In this document: piece by piece, positions 1 to 8,278 of the stretch
Position numbering within the stretch: position 1 is the first letter of the stretch
How the letters are laid out: each line of letters opens with the position of its first letter
NCBI GenBank assembly: GCA_016124385.1
Contig: WGNU01000009.1
Coordinates: 1 to 64,000 of the forward strand
Source of the DNA: Alphaproteobacteria bacterium
GTDB lineage: Bacteria; Pseudomonadota; Alphaproteobacteria; Micropepsales; Micropepsaceae
Direction: 5' to 3'
DNA: 64,000 nt
Translations under genes and position numbers: made by a program
Notes under the pieces: model-generated
Seen by the model: the letters and a program-made list of their open reading frames with translations, nothing else
The model's database searches: none
What the model was told of the DNA's origin: nothing

Positions 1-93
1 CGAGCCGTCCGGTGCTTATTCGGTACTCACCTCGACCTCGGTCGCAACAAGCGCATGATACGTAACGCCTTTTCCTCCGCTGAGCAGCCGATT
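1..93 (-). other. Possible 5' part of a group I intron in tRNA-Arg(CCU), cut by the window edge
   Basis: This sequence directly follows the anticodon of the tRNA-Arg half gene on the minus strand. It contains AGGAAA at 76-71, which can pair with the exon end UUUCCU as an internal guide sequence would, although the usual U-G wobble at the splice site is not obvious. A UAAGCACC segment near position 20 resembles the J4/5 region of bacterial tRNA introns. The catalytic core (P7 and the S element) would lie outside the window, so this cannot be confirmed here. Confidence 0.3.
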
Positions 94-130
94 AGGAAAC
101 TGCTGCTCTGTCCTGCTGAGCTACGGGGTC
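94..130 (-). tRNA. 5' half of tRNA-Arg(CCU), interrupted after the anticodon
   Basis: Read on the minus strand, the sequence starts with a 7-nt acceptor half GACCCCG, then the invariant TAGCTCAG of the D-arm, a D-loop, and an anticodon stem-loop half GCAGT-TTCCTAA with anticodon CCU at 96-94. An intact tRNA should continue with ACTGC to close the stem. Instead it runs TCGGCTGCTC and never forms a T-arm before the window edge. The 3' half must lie left of the window if the gene is functional. tRNA-Arg(CCU) is a known site of self-splicing group I introns in alphaproteobacteria (Agrobacterium), so an intron is one explanation; a truncated gene left by an integration event is the other. Confidence 0.55.
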
Positions 131-349
131 GTGCGCCCGGCGAAGGCCAAGCCTCCTAGCATGGATTCTCCGCCACGCGGGAACGACAAGTCCGGGTTCG
201 CCTCGATCGCCGCCTTCCGCCACCGCCTGTCGCACGAATGACAGTCAGGCGGCGCAATCCGGCGCGCCCGCCGCAATCCGGCGTTCCGCTGGCCGATCCC
301 CTCATGTTAACTTCATTCGGGTCGTTTTGGGGGTTGGGGTCGCACGCGC

Positions 350-1324
350 ATGCGCAGCGGGTATCTGATGCTTGTGCAGGTGCCACCGCGGCGCCGGCTG
401 TCGGTCGAGGGGCCGCTCCGCGTCGTCCCGACGCGCCGCCTGCCGGAAATCAGCCTTCGCCGGCTCAATCGCGACGCGAAGCGCCCCGTCAAGCTCATCG
501 CCTTCGAGTACTTAAGCGATCTCGATGCCGCGTATGCCGATCTGCGCGAGGCATCCCAAGCGTTCGCGCCGCTGTCCCGCAGTGTGCCGGCCTCGGCGCA
601 GGGCGCGCTCATCGCGGCGCTCGCGCGCGTCAAGGCCCGCGACAACGACCGGCGCCGGCAGGTCTTCGACTATGAGACGGGGCTTTTCCGCGACCCCAAC
701 AAGCGGTTGAGCGGGCCGGAAGCCGCGCTCGCCCATCAGATCGCCGCGCAGCTGGCGATCGACGCGCCGCGCGGCGAGGACGGGTTCGCGCGGGCGCTCC
801 ATCCCTATTCGGTCGGTCTCGTGACGCGGGCCGTGGAGCGCGAGCTCAAAACCCTGCGGATGCCAACGGAGCTCGCGCCCGAGATCTTTCGCGGCGTCAT
901 CTCCAAACTCTGGCTCGCGCGGCCGAAGGATGCCGTCTTCGCGCGCGAGATCGGGGAGGCGGAGCAGGCCGCGACCTTCACCGCGCTTGCCGCGCGGCTC
1001 GGCACCGGGGCGCCCGAGATGACGCTCGCGCGGGCGGGTGCGTTCCTGCGCGCGCCGCACGAGGCGCTGCGCCAGGCGGCAAAGGATCTGACGGCCCAGC
1101 CCCGGCGCGCGGCGCGCTCGCCCATCGCCGCGCTCGCGCTCAAGGGGTTCGCAATCGCGTTCCTGGTGCTCGCGGCCTTCATCGCCGATGCGGCCGTGCA
1201 GGGCGCGGGCGCCGAAGGCCCGGTGCGCGCGCTCGTGCTCGTTTTCCTCGCGGGCGCGATTTTCTTCTCATCGAACCTCTACGACGCCGGACCGCTCTGG
1301 CGTGCGGGCGCCAAGGGCCCCTGA
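350..1324 (+). CDS. Unknown protein with two C-terminal membrane segments
   Basis: This is a 324-residue protein that I do not recognise. The first about 260 residues are soluble and rich in Arg and Ala with helical heptad-like stretches. Two hydrophobic segments follow at about 263-283 and 290-310, separated by a short polar loop, so the protein is probably anchored by its C-terminus with the bulk in the cytoplasm. The start is the ATG at 350; a second ATG lies six codons downstream. It runs opposite to the tRNA gene on its left and convergent with the sigma factor gene on its right. Immediately after the stop codon there is a decayed copy of its last 40 residues. G+C content and codon use match the surrounding chromosome. 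Confidence 0.65.
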   Translation: MRSGYLMLVQVPPRRRLSVEGPLRVVPTRRLPEISLRRLNRDAKRPVKLIAFEYLSDLDAAYADLREASQAFAPLSRSVPASAQGALIAALARVKARDNDRRRQVFDYETGLFRDPNKRLSGPEAALAHQIAAQLAIDAPRGEDGFARALHPYSVGLVTRAVERELKTLRMPTELAPEIFRGVISKLWLARPKDAVFAREIGEAEQAATFTALAARLGTGAPEMTLARAGAFLRAPHEALRQAAKDLTAQPRRAARSPIAALALKGFAIAFLVLAAFIADAAVQGAGAEGPVRALVLVFLAGAIFFSSNLYDAGPLWRAGAKGP

Positions 1325-1345
1325 GACGCCGCGCGCAAACGACAA

Positions 1346-1366
1346 CGGCGGGGTAAGGTCCCGCCG
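1346..1366 (+). terminator. GC-rich hairpin after the unknown membrane protein
   Basis: A perfect 7-bp stem CGGCGGG/CCCGCCG with a 7-nt loop lies 22 bases after the stop codon. The only T-run comes about 15 bases later (CTATTTTT), so termination is plausible but not certain. Confidence 0.35.
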
Positions 1367-1380
1367 CTCTCGCGCCCTAT

Positions 1381-1500
1381 TTTTGCGAGGCGCTCGTGCA
1401 CGGTGGAGCGGACGAGGGGCGGCTGCGCGCGCTTGCCTTCACCATCGTTGCCGGCTCGGTGTTCTGCTCGACCAATCTCAACGGGGCCGATACGTCACCA
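1381..1500 (+). pseudogene. Decayed duplicate of the C-terminus of the preceding membrane protein
   Basis: One forward frame here encodes a stretch (EALVHGGADEG, then RLRALAFTIVAGSVF, then CSTNLNGAD) that aligns without gaps to the last transmembrane segment of the gene ending at 1324 (DAAVQGAGAEG, PVRALVLVFLAGAIF, FSSNLYDAG). About half of the residues are identical and most others are conservative. There is no start codon or RBS, so this is a non-functional partial tandem copy. Confidence 0.5.
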
Positions 1501-1522
1501 GGCCTTCCTGCACCTGTTTGCG

Positions 1523-2455
1523 TTATGTGGCCGCTAGCTCGCGCAATTCGTCGGGGCGCACGTCGCTTATGAGTGCCTCGCGGAGCTTCGACAAGGCCGT
1601 GCTCTCGATCTGACGCACTCGCTCTTTGGAGATGCCCAAGCGCTCTCCCAAGGTCTCGAGCGTCGTCGTCTCATCCGCCAACCGGCGGGCGCGAATTATC
1701 GCCCGTTCGCGCGGGCTGAGGCGGCGCAGCGCCCGTGCGATCCAGTTGGCTCGGATGGCCGCGTCATGCGTTTCCATCACCATCGCCTCGGGATCGGGCC
1801 GATCGTCTTGAAGGAGGTCCTGATACTCGGTTTCGCCCTCTGCAGCCGCAGGCGCGTTGAGCGAGCGATCGGGGGCGGCGAGGCGGTGTTCCATCGCAGC
1901 GACTTCTCCCACCGTGACGCCTAGGCGCATACCGATGGCGGCGCGGGCGGCCGCGGCGTCCGTTTCGCCCGTCGCCGAGGCAATCTTTGCCTGCAGGCGG
2001 CGCAGATTGAAGAACAGCGCTTTTTGCGTCGCCGTCGTGCCGGTCCGGACGATCGACCAGTTGCGCAGGACGTAGTCCTGGATCGTGGAGCGAATCCACC
2101 AGCTGGCGTAGGTTGAGAATCGCACGCCGCGCTCCGGCTCGAAGCGCGCCGCCGCTTGCATCAACCCGATGGCCCCTTCCTGAACAAGATCGCCAACGGG
2201 CAGACCCGAGCGCTTGAAGCGCGTCGCCATGGCGACGACAAGGCGCATGTAGGCTGTCGTCAGCGCGTGCAGAGCCGCCGTGTCGTTGCTGGTACGCCAG
2301 CGCCGGGCGAGTTCATGTTCCTCCTCCGGCGAGAGCAGGGCTCGCGTCATCGCCGTCTTGACAAATCGCCGGTGGGCGCGCCGCGCCTCGTCTGTATCAA
2401 TCAGGGTCACAGGGCCGTCCCCTTCTGCTTTTCGAGGAGGGATACGGGTGACCAC
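1523..2455 (-). CDS. rpoH: RNA polymerase sigma-32-type factor (RpoH family)
   Basis: This 310-residue protein has the layout of an RpoH heat-shock sigma factor. SPEEE at about 42 begins region 1.2. The core-binding segment GDLVQEGAIGLMQAA lies at about 86-100. Region 2.4 contains FSTYASWWIRSTIQDYVLRN, and the RpoH-specific box QKALFFNLRR follows at about 143. A sigma-70 region 4 helix-turn-helix (ETLGERLGISKERVRQIE) closes the protein. The start is a GTG at 2455, chosen because family members carry about 30 residues before SPEEE. Alphaproteobacteria usually have more than one RpoH; this divergent N-terminus suggests an RpoH2-like paralogue linked to oxidative or general stress, which is inference. 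It lies directly downstream of carD, separated by a strong terminator, so it probably has its own promoter. Confidence 0.9.
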   Translation of the reverse strand: MVTRIPPRKAEGDGPVTLIDTDEARRAHRRFVKTAMTRALLSPEEEHELARRWRTSNDTAALHALTTAYMRLVVAMATRFKRSGLPVGDLVQEGAIGLMQAAARFEPERGVRFSTYASWWIRSTIQDYVLRNWSIVRTGTTATQKALFFNLRRLQAKIASATGETDAAAARAAIGMRLGVTVGEVAAMEHRLAAPDRSLNAPAAAEGETEYQDLLQDDRPDPEAMVMETHDAAIRANWIARALRRLSPRERAIIRARRLADETTTLETLGERLGISKERVRQIESTALSKLREALISDVRPDELRELAAT

Positions 2456-2473
2456 TTAGTTTGGATCAATTCC

Positions 2474-2514
2474 AAAAAAGCGGAAGCGGCAGCGCCCTGG
2501 GCGCCGCCGCTTCC
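2474..2514 (-). terminator. Rho-independent terminator of carD
   Basis: On the minus strand a long GC-rich stem (GGAAGCGGC pairs with GCCGCTTCC, continued by GCGC/GCGC after one mismatch) with a small loop is followed by GCTTTTTT. It lies 20 bases after the carD stop codon and just before the rpoH start. Confidence 0.85.
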
Positions 2515-2533
2515 CCTTCTCTTTGCAATGCGA

Positions 2534-3310
2534 TCAGGCCGCGCGCTGCAGCGCGACCTCGACCCGCTTGATGGCGGCCGCCTCGTCGATCCGCTCGACG
2601 GCGGCGACTTCGCGGGCCATGCGGTCGAGCGCGGCTTCGTAGAGCTGGCGCTCGCTATAGGATTGCTCGGGCTGGCCGGAGCCGCGATGAAGATCGCGCA
2701 CGACTTCGGCGATCGAGATCAGGTCGCCGGAATTGATCTTGGCTTCGTATTCCTGCGCGCGGCGGCTCCACATCGTGCGCTTGATGCGCGCGCGGCCCTT
2801 GAGCGTCTGCAGCGCGTTCTGAACGACGTCGGGCGAGGCGAGCTTGCGCATGCCGACCGCGTTCGCCTTGGCCGTGGGGACGCGCAGGGTCATCTTGTCC
2901 TTCTCGAAGGCGATGACGAACAGTTCCAGCTTCGTGCCGGCGACTTCCTGCTGGACGACCGAGAGGATCTGCCCGACACCGTGTGCGGGGTAGACCACGA
3001 AGTCGTTCACCCGGAACTCCGACGTCTTGGAGGCGGCAACGGCCGGCTTCTTCGCCGGGGCCGGGGCGGCCGCCGGCTCTTCCTTGACGGCCGGAATCGC
3101 CTTCGCAGTCGGTTTCGTCTGAGGTTTCGCCACCGATTTCGCCTCGCTTGCCTTGTTCACGGGTCGCGCAGCAGGGGCCTTCGCCTTAGCCGGCTTGGCT
3201 TTCGCCGCCGGTTTGGCCTTGGCTGCCGGCTTGGCAGCGGCCTTCTGCGCCAATTTCGATTTTGATGCCGTCTTGGTTTTCGGCGTGGATTGCTTCTTTG
3301 TCGTCGCCAT
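2534..3310 (-). CDS. carD: CarD/CdnL-family RNA polymerase-binding regulator with histone-like tail
   Basis: This 258-residue protein has two parts. Residues 1 to about 97 are a low-complexity tail of Lys, Ala and Pro repeats (AAAKPAAKAKPAAKAKPAKA), resembling a eukaryotic H1 tail. Residues about 98-250 form the CarD_CdnL_TRCF domain, recognisable from FRVNDFVVYPAHGVGQI, the helical WSRRAQEYEAKINSG and the C-terminal helices. CarD proteins bind the RNA polymerase beta subunit and stabilise the open promoter complex, and in many alphaproteobacteria CarD is essential for growth or rRNA transcription. The tail is unusually long for the family and probably contacts DNA non-specifically. The ATG start at 3310 is followed at once by the basic tail. 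A terminator follows the gene, and the ferredoxin gene lies upstream on the same strand. Confidence 0.9.
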   Translation of the reverse strand: MATTKKQSTPKTKTASKSKLAQKAAAKPAAKAKPAAKAKPAKAKAPAARPVNKASEAKSVAKPQTKPTAKAIPAVKEEPAAAPAPAKKPAVAASKTSEFRVNDFVVYPAHGVGQILSVVQQEVAGTKLELFVIAFEKDKMTLRVPTAKANAVGMRKLASPDVVQNALQTLKGRARIKRTMWSRRAQEYEAKINSGDLISIAEVVRDLHRGSGQPEQSYSERQLYEAALDRMAREVAAVERIDEAAAIKRVEVALQRAA

Positions 3311-3569
3311 TGCTTTTCAGGCCTTCGTTACGAAGTCCTGCCGCTTCCTCTTGGCACATGCCCAACGCGCGTGCCGTTACACAGGCAACGGATACAACCC
3401 GATCTCCCCGTCATGGGCGGCGCGGCCAAAGACGCCGCTCCCAGCCCCCTTCGGCCGGCAACGACGCCCCAAACGCCTCTCGTGCCGCTGAACCGTTCCG
3501 GCAACCGTCCCTCGCGGCGACGCTGCCCGACCCGTCCGCTCCACTGTGAAGAAATCGGCTCATTCCGTA

Positions 3570-3587
3570 GTGTTACGAATTTAACAC
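3570..3587. promoter_or_regulatory. Inverted repeat upstream of carD
   Basis: GTGTTA-CGAATT-TAACAC is a perfect 6-bp inverted repeat in an AT-rich patch about 260 bases before the carD start. It may be an operator or part of the carD promoter region. The rest of the 370-bp gap between carD and the ferredoxin gene shows no open frame with coding character on the minus strand. Confidence 0.3.
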
Positions 3588-3633
3588 AAGATCTGCCGTT
3601 CCACAAGGGGAAGCGCACAAAGAGGCACGCTCC

Positions 3634-3650
3634 CTGACCTAGAAGGTCAG
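3634..3650 (-). terminator. Hairpin downstream of fdxA
   Basis: CTGACCT-TCT-AGGTCAG (minus strand) is a perfect 7-bp stem with a 3-nt loop, 32 bases after the fdxA stop codon. It has no clear U-tract, so it may be a weak or Rho-assisted terminator. Confidence 0.4.
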
Positions 3651-3681
3651 AGCCCATGACGTTCTTGGGAGTGCAGCGGAG

Positions 3682-4020
3682 CTAGCCCCCTTTTCCCGGA
3701 TTCGGGCTGAAATGCTCCGCAAATTTATTCGGCACGCCCTCCCACTCCTTTGCATCGGCCGGCGGCTCACCCTTGGTGGTGATGTTTGGCCAGCTCGACG
3801 CGTATTCCTGGTTGAGCTTGAGCCATTTCTCAAGCCCTGGTTCAGTGTCGGCCTTGATCGCCTCGGCCGGACATTCCGGTTCGCAAACCCCGCAATCGAT
3901 GCATTCATCGGGGTGGATGATCAGCATGTTCTCGCCCTCGTAGAAACAATCCACGGGGCAGACCTCCACGCAGTCCATGTATTTGCAGCGTATGCACGCC
4001 TCGGTCACAACATAGGTCAT
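3682..4020 (-). CDS. fdxA: 7Fe ferredoxin (FdxA)
   Basis: This 112-residue protein is an electron carrier of the Azotobacter FdI / FdxA type. The N-terminal half carries the cysteines of a 3Fe-4S and a 4Fe-4S cluster in the pattern [17 protein letters not shown], followed by [12 protein letters not shown]. The C-terminal tail ([11 protein letters not shown] and onward) is typical of alphaproteobacterial FdxA. The ATG start overlaps the stop codon of the upstream TerB-like gene by four bases (ATGA), so the two are translated as a coupled pair. Neighbouring helicase, S4-protein and carD genes form a conserved alphaproteobacterial block. The exact electron partner is unknown. Confidence 0.93.
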   Translation of the reverse strand: MTYVVTEACIRCKYMDCVEVCPVDCFYEGENMLIIHPDECIDCGVCEPECPAEAIKADTEPGLEKWLKLNQEYASSWPNITTKGEPPADAKEWEGVPNKFAEHFSPNPGKGG

Positions 4021-4487
4021 GGCGTCTCTTTTCCGGCGGCGGCTCTGTCGCGGAGTGCCCGCTGGCGCGCCTCGGCCCGGTCCCGGTCGGGAATGTGCAT
4101 GAGGCCCGCGAGCCGTCTCACCAGTTGATCCTCAAATTCGTCGCAGCGACCGTCCGCATAGACCACCTCCCAAACCATTTCAATGAGGGCGATCTTCTCT
4201 TCGGCAGAAAGCGCATCGTTGACGGCGCGTGTGAAGGCGTAGAGCTGGACGCTTTCGGAGACCCGCTTGGCCGCCAAGGCGACGAGGGCCGCAGCGCGGT
4301 CGCTTGGGAGGCCGAGCTTGCGCTCGATGAGTCCGGCGATCAGCCTTTCCTCCGCCTGGCTGAGCGCGCCATCCGCGCGCGCGGCTTCGAAGAGGAGGGC
4401 GGCAATGGCGATGTCGCGATCCGCGAAGATCTCGGCCGTCTTCTCGGGCGCCTCCCCGAGGAGAAGGCGTTTCAATTTGTCGAGCAT
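4017..4487 (-). CDS. TerB-family / DjlA-like helical protein
   Basis: This 156-residue soluble protein matches the tellurite-resistance TerB / DUF533 helical fold. The signature acidic helices are visible: [18 protein letters not shown] at about 30-47 and [20 protein letters not shown] at about 104-123, each with the (A/Y)ADG turn that is repeated in TerB domains. The family is thought to sense or bind metal near membranes, but no precise role is established for this subgroup. It ends in a 4-base overlap with fdxA, so the two are probably cotranscribed. The gene upstream on the other strand (Spy-like) is divergent. Confidence 0.8.
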   Translation of the reverse strand: MLDKLKRLLLGEAPEKTAEIFADRDIAIAALLFEAARADGALSQAEERLIAGLIERKLGLPSDRAAALVALAAKRVSESVQLYAFTRAVNDALSAEEKIALIEMVWEVVYADGRCDEFEDQLVRRLAGLMHIPDRDRAEARQRALRDRAAAGKETP

Positions 4488-4606
4488 CCCCTCCGCCTAG
4501 CACGTGGGGGGTGGAGCCACAAATCAAAGCGCCGACGGAGCGCGGCGGCCCCATGCGTTCAAGCATGCATGGGCGGCGCCGCCGCCAAACTCAGGAGGCG
4601 TTTGCC

Positions 4607-5041
4607 ATGCGCTCTTTCATTCGTCATCTCGCGCTCATCGTTTTCGTCTTTCTCGGCGGGCTGTCCGCCTCATTCGCCGCGCAGCCCGATCCGGATGCGA
4701 TGCGGGCAAGGATCGAGCAGCAATGGCAGGACATGGTCCAGCGGCTGCAACTGAGCGATGAGCAAATCGCGGCAGCCAAACCGATCGTCGAGGAGCACAC
4801 ACAAGCGCGGATGACCATCCTTAGCGACTTCCGGGCCGGACTCGCGCCTGGCCAAAAGCCCAGTCGCGGGACCTTGATGACCCTGCGCGATCAGATGCAG
4901 GCCTCACGCGCCGCGATGCGCGCGGACCTTGCCCCGATCCTCACGCCCGAGCAGCTCGCCGAGCTTGACGCAATCCAGGACGAGCGCCGCGCCGCAATGC
5001 GCGAAAAGATCCGTAACGGCGACTTCAACGCAGAGCCCTAA
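4607..5041 (+). CDS. Periplasmic Spy/CpxP-like (LTXXQ-type) protein
   Basis: The ATG at 4607 is preceded by a strong CAGGAGG ribosome binding site and begins a 144-residue protein with a clear signal peptide (LALIVFVFLGGLSASFA, cleavage after about residue 24). The mature part is charged and all helical, with the repeated (L/I)(S/T)xEQ turns (LQLSDEQI and LTPEQLAELD) typical of the periplasmic stress chaperones Spy and CpxP. It probably protects or senses envelope proteins, which is inference. It sits between two minus-strand genes, and its stop overlaps the end of the S4-protein gene by four bases in convergent orientation. Confidence 0.75.
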   Translation: MRSFIRHLALIVFVFLGGLSASFAAQPDPDAMRARIEQQWQDMVQRLQLSDEQIAAAKPIVEEHTQARMTILSDFRAGLAPGQKPSRGTLMTLRDQMQASRAAMRADLAPILTPEQLAELDAIQDERRAAMREKIRNGDFNAEP

Positions 5042-5436
5042 GCGTCGCCAGGATCGCTCCCGCCCTGCAACCGCGCGATCGCACGCCGATCGCGCTTGCC
5101 GGGCTTACCCTCGGGCGCGGGATTGGCGGCGCGGGCGGCCGGTTCGTCCGCTTTGGGCTTCGCCGCGGGCGGCGCCAGATCTTCATAGAGGCGGATCGCC
5201 TCGGTCGCGGGGCCGCGCCGCTCCGCCGTCGCGACAAGCTTGACGACGCGCACGCGCGGGCCTTGCGCGAAGGTGAGAACATCGCCAGGGCGAACCGCAT
5301 AGCTCGCCTTCGCAATCGTCTGACCATTAACGCGCAGGCGCCCGCTCGCCGCGATCGTCGCGGCGAGGCCACGCGTCTTGAAGAAGCGCGCGTGCCAGAG
5401 CCATTTGTCGATGCGCTGGACCGCCTTCTCGTTCAT
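5038..5436 (-). CDS. S4-domain RNA-binding protein (HslR-like)
   Basis: This 132-residue protein starts with an S4 RNA-binding domain at about 8-70 (RIDKWLWHARFFKTRGLA, then SGRLRVNGQTI, then VRPGDVLTF). The HslR/Hsp15 heat-shock protein of E. coli has the same fold and rescues stalled 50S subunits carrying peptidyl-tRNA. The C-terminal 55 residues are a charged, Pro/Ala-rich tail. It lies 19 bases downstream of the helicase gene on the same strand and is very likely in one operon with it. The pairing with an RNA helicase supports a role in ribosome or RNA quality control. Confidence 0.85.
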   Translation of the reverse strand: MNEKAVQRIDKWLWHARFFKTRGLAATIAASGRLRVNGQTIAKASYAVRPGDVLTFAQGPRVRVVKLVATAERRGPATEAIRLYEDLAPPAAKPKADEPAARAANPAPEGKPGKRDRRAIARLQGGSDPGDA

Positions 5437-5455
5437 CGCGTTCGCGCTACGGTGC

Positions 5456-8278
5456 TCACGATTTCTGGCCTTTGAGGACCGCGAGCTTGGCGAAGGGCGA
5501 ATCCGGATCGATCTTCACCTCGCGAACCGGCTTTTGCGGCTTCGGCTGGTGCGGCTTCGGCGCGGCCTCGCGGGGCGGGCGTTTATCCGTCTGCGGACGT
5601 TTTCCCTTGTGCTCTCGGCGGCGCTCGAACTCGGGCTTGCCCTCGGCGCGCGGTTCGGGCTTGCGCGGCCCCTCGCGGCGGCGGGGCGGTGGTCCCTCGC
5701 GGCGATGGCGCGGGCGGAAGAGGCGGTGGGGTTTGCCGTCCTCGCCGGGCTCCATTACCTCGCGGTAGCGGAGCGCGCGCAGCACCTCGGCCATATCGTC
5801 CTCGCCGCAGCCGAGCAGCGAGAGCATGTCTGGCGTGATGGCAAAGCCGGCGGGACGCGGCTTTTCCGTTGGGGCAGGCGCGGCCTCGGCGGGTGGCGTG
5901 GCGACGGCCTCCGGCGCAGCGTCGCTCGCGGGCGCGGCGGGCGGCGCGGCCTTGGACGCGGGCTTCTGCTTCTCGCGGATCACGTCGGCGAGGCGTTCGA
6001 GCATGTCGAGGCGCACGATGCGCGGCCCCAGCACGCGGAAGCCGGCGGCGTGATAGAAGGCGGGCGGGATCGCGGGATCGGCGAGCGCGGAGGTGAGGCC
6101 GGGCTGCGGGGGCGGGGGAATGTCGCTCGCGCCCGAGGCGACCGCCCAGAGCAGCGCGTTCAGCCGCGCGGGCGCTGGCTTTAATAGCGCGGGCAGAAAA
6201 ACCGATTGCTCGCCGAAGCGAACGCCCAAACCGCGCAGGCTCGCGCGGTCTTCGGGCTTCAGGGCGCGGATCTCATCGCCCGCCTCGGCGCGGTTGAGGG
6301 CGCCCATCGCCTCGAACAGGCGGAACGCCATGCCGCGCGCGGGCGCGGTGATCTCCGCCGCCGCGCCGTTGCCGACTTCGCCGAGCTTCAACAGCGGGGC
6401 GAGGTGGAGCGCGATATGCGCGTGGGTCCATTCATCGAGCCGGTCCTGCGCGCGGGCCCTGGCGGTCGGCGTCAACTGGTCCTCGGCGATGAGTTCGACG
6501 CGGGGTTTCAGCGCGTGCGGCCCACGCGCCAGATAGCCGACGGCGCTCCCTTCCCACCAGATCTTTCCGTGTTCGGACAATGTGAGATCGCTGTCGGGCG
6601 CATTGGCGAGGCGATAGGCGCGGGCGGCAAGTTCGCCCTGCAGGCCGCGCAGCGCGGCCGCCTTCAGCGCCTTGCCGCCGATGCCGGTCGCGCGCGGATC
6701 GGGCGCGAATTTCAGGCCCTCGATGCGGCCGATATATTCGCCATCGACGAGGCATTCGCCGCCCTCATCGACGGTGGCGGCGAAATCTTCGTCCGCGTGC
6801 AGGCGGCGCATTAGGACGGAGGTGCGCCGATCGATGAAGCGCTGCGTTAGTTTTTCATGGAGCGCGTCAGAGAGGCGATCCTCGACGGCGCGCGTCCGCT
6901 CCTGCCAGGCCGCCTGATCGGTGAGCCAGCCCGCGCGGTTCGCGACATAGGTCCAGGTGCGGATATGGGCGATGCGCTGGGCGATCTGCGCGATCTCGCC
7001 TTCCACCTCGTCCAGCCGGGCGACGTGGCCCGCGATCCAGTCCTCGGCGATGACGCCATCCGGGCCGCTCAGGTGGCCCAAAATTTGGCGCAGCAGATTG
7101 GTGTGTTCGTCGATCGTGAGCTTGCGGAAGTCCGGCACCTGGCAGACATCCCAGAGGCGCCTCACGCCCCCCGGCCCCGCGAAGCGTTCCGCGATCGCCT
7201 GATCGGCGCTCAGGAGCTTCAGCGCGACGAGATCATCGCTTTCGCGCGCGCGGGCCAGGCCCTTGGCGGGCGGCAGCGCCTCCAGGCTGCGGATGAGCGA
7301 AGCGGCGCTCTGGAAGTCCAGATTGGCGTTGCGCCATTGCAGGGTGCGGATCGGATCGAAGCGGTGGTTCTCGATCTGCTCGATGAGGTTCTGATCGATG
7401 CCCGCGGCGCCGGCTGTGACGCCGAACGTGCCGTCATTGCGATAGCGGCCGGCGCGGCCCGCGATCTGCGCCAGTTCATCGGCGCGCAAGGGGCGCTGCG
7501 TGCGACCGTCGAATTTATCGAGCGCGGCGAAGGCCACGTGATCGACATCCATGTTGAGGCCCATGCCGATCGCATCGGTCGCAACGAGGAAGTCCACCTC
7601 GCCCGATTGATAGAGCGCGACCTGCGCGTTGCGCGTGCGCGGCGAGAGCGCGCCCATGACGACGGCGGCGCCGCCGCGCTCGCGGCGCATCAACTCAGCG
7701 ATCTCGTAGACGGCATCGACCGAGAAGGCGACGACCGCCGTGCGGCGGGGCAGGCGCGTCACCTTGCGCTCGCCGATATAGGCCAGATCGGAGAAGCGCG
7801 AGCGCGTCATCACGCGCACATGCGGCACCAGCCGCGCGATGACGCCGCGCATAGTTTCCGCGCCGAGGAACACCGTCTCGTGCGTGCCGCGCGCGCGCAG
7901 CAGGCGATCGGTGAAGACATGGCCGCGCTCGGGGTCGGCGCAAAGCTGGACCTCATCGAGCGCGAGAAACTCGACCTCGACGTCGAGCGGCATCGATTCA
8001 ACGGTCGCGACCCAGTAGTTCGCGCCGCGCGGAACGATCTTCTCCTCGCCCGTGATGAGCGCGACTTCGCTCTCGCCCTTCTGCTGGACGATGCGGTCGT
8101 AGATCTCGCGCGCGAGCAGGCGCAGCGGCAGGCCGATCATGCCACTGCGATGCGCGAGCATGCGCTCGATCGCGTAATGCGTCTTGCCGGTGTTCGTGGG
8201 TCCAAGGACCGCCGTCACGCGCGAGGCGCGGCGGGCCTCCTCGCGATCCGACGGGCGGTCATGGGGTGACAGGCTCAT
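5456..8278 (-). CDS. SUV3-like DExH superfamily 2 helicase
   Basis: This is a 940-residue helicase. Motif I GPTNTGKT is at 26-33, motif II is DEVQ at 108-111, and motif VI QIAGRAGRYRNDG is near 290. These are the hallmarks of the mitochondrial SUV3 / alphaproteobacterial helicase family that unwinds RNA for degradation. After the helicase core come a long helical region and, from about 780, an Ala/Pro-rich linker and a very basic tail (RRHRREGPPPRRREGPRK) that could bind RNA. The start was placed at the ATG at 8278 because it directly precedes the conserved N-terminus; an upstream start at 8317 in the same frame is possible. It is the first gene of an operon with the S4-domain protein. Confidence 0.88.
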   Translation of the reverse strand: MSLSPHDRPSDREEARRASRVTAVLGPTNTGKTHYAIERMLAHRSGMIGLPLRLLAREIYDRIVQQKGESEVALITGEEKIVPRGANYWVATVESMPLDVEVEFLALDEVQLCADPERGHVFTDRLLRARGTHETVFLGAETMRGVIARLVPHVRVMTRSRFSDLAYIGERKVTRLPRRTAVVAFSVDAVYEIAELMRRERGGAAVVMGALSPRTRNAQVALYQSGEVDFLVATDAIGMGLNMDVDHVAFAALDKFDGRTQRPLRADELAQIAGRAGRYRNDGTFGVTAGAAGIDQNLIEQIENHRFDPIRTLQWRNANLDFQSAASLIRSLEALPPAKGLARARESDDLVALKLLSADQAIAERFAGPGGVRRLWDVCQVPDFRKLTIDEHTNLLRQILGHLSGPDGVIAEDWIAGHVARLDEVEGEIAQIAQRIAHIRTWTYVANRAGWLTDQAAWQERTRAVEDRLSDALHEKLTQRFIDRRTSVLMRRLHADEDFAATVDEGGECLVDGEYIGRIEGLKFAPDPRATGIGGKALKAAALRGLQGELAARAYRLANAPDSDLTLSEHGKIWWEGSAVGYLARGPHALKPRVELIAEDQLTPTARARAQDRLDEWTHAHIALHLAPLLKLGEVGNGAAAEITAPARGMAFRLFEAMGALNRAEAGDEIRALKPEDRASLRGLGVRFGEQSVFLPALLKPAPARLNALLWAVASGASDIPPPPQPGLTSALADPAIPPAFYHAAGFRVLGPRIVRLDMLERLADVIREKQKPASKAAPPAAPASDAAPEAVATPPAEAAPAPTEKPRPAGFAITPDMLSLLGCGEDDMAEVLRALRYREVMEPGEDGKPHRLFRPRHRREGPPPRRREGPRKPEPRAEGKPEFERRREHKGKRPQTDKRPPREAAPKPHQPKPQKPVREVKIDPDSPFAKLAVLKGQKS

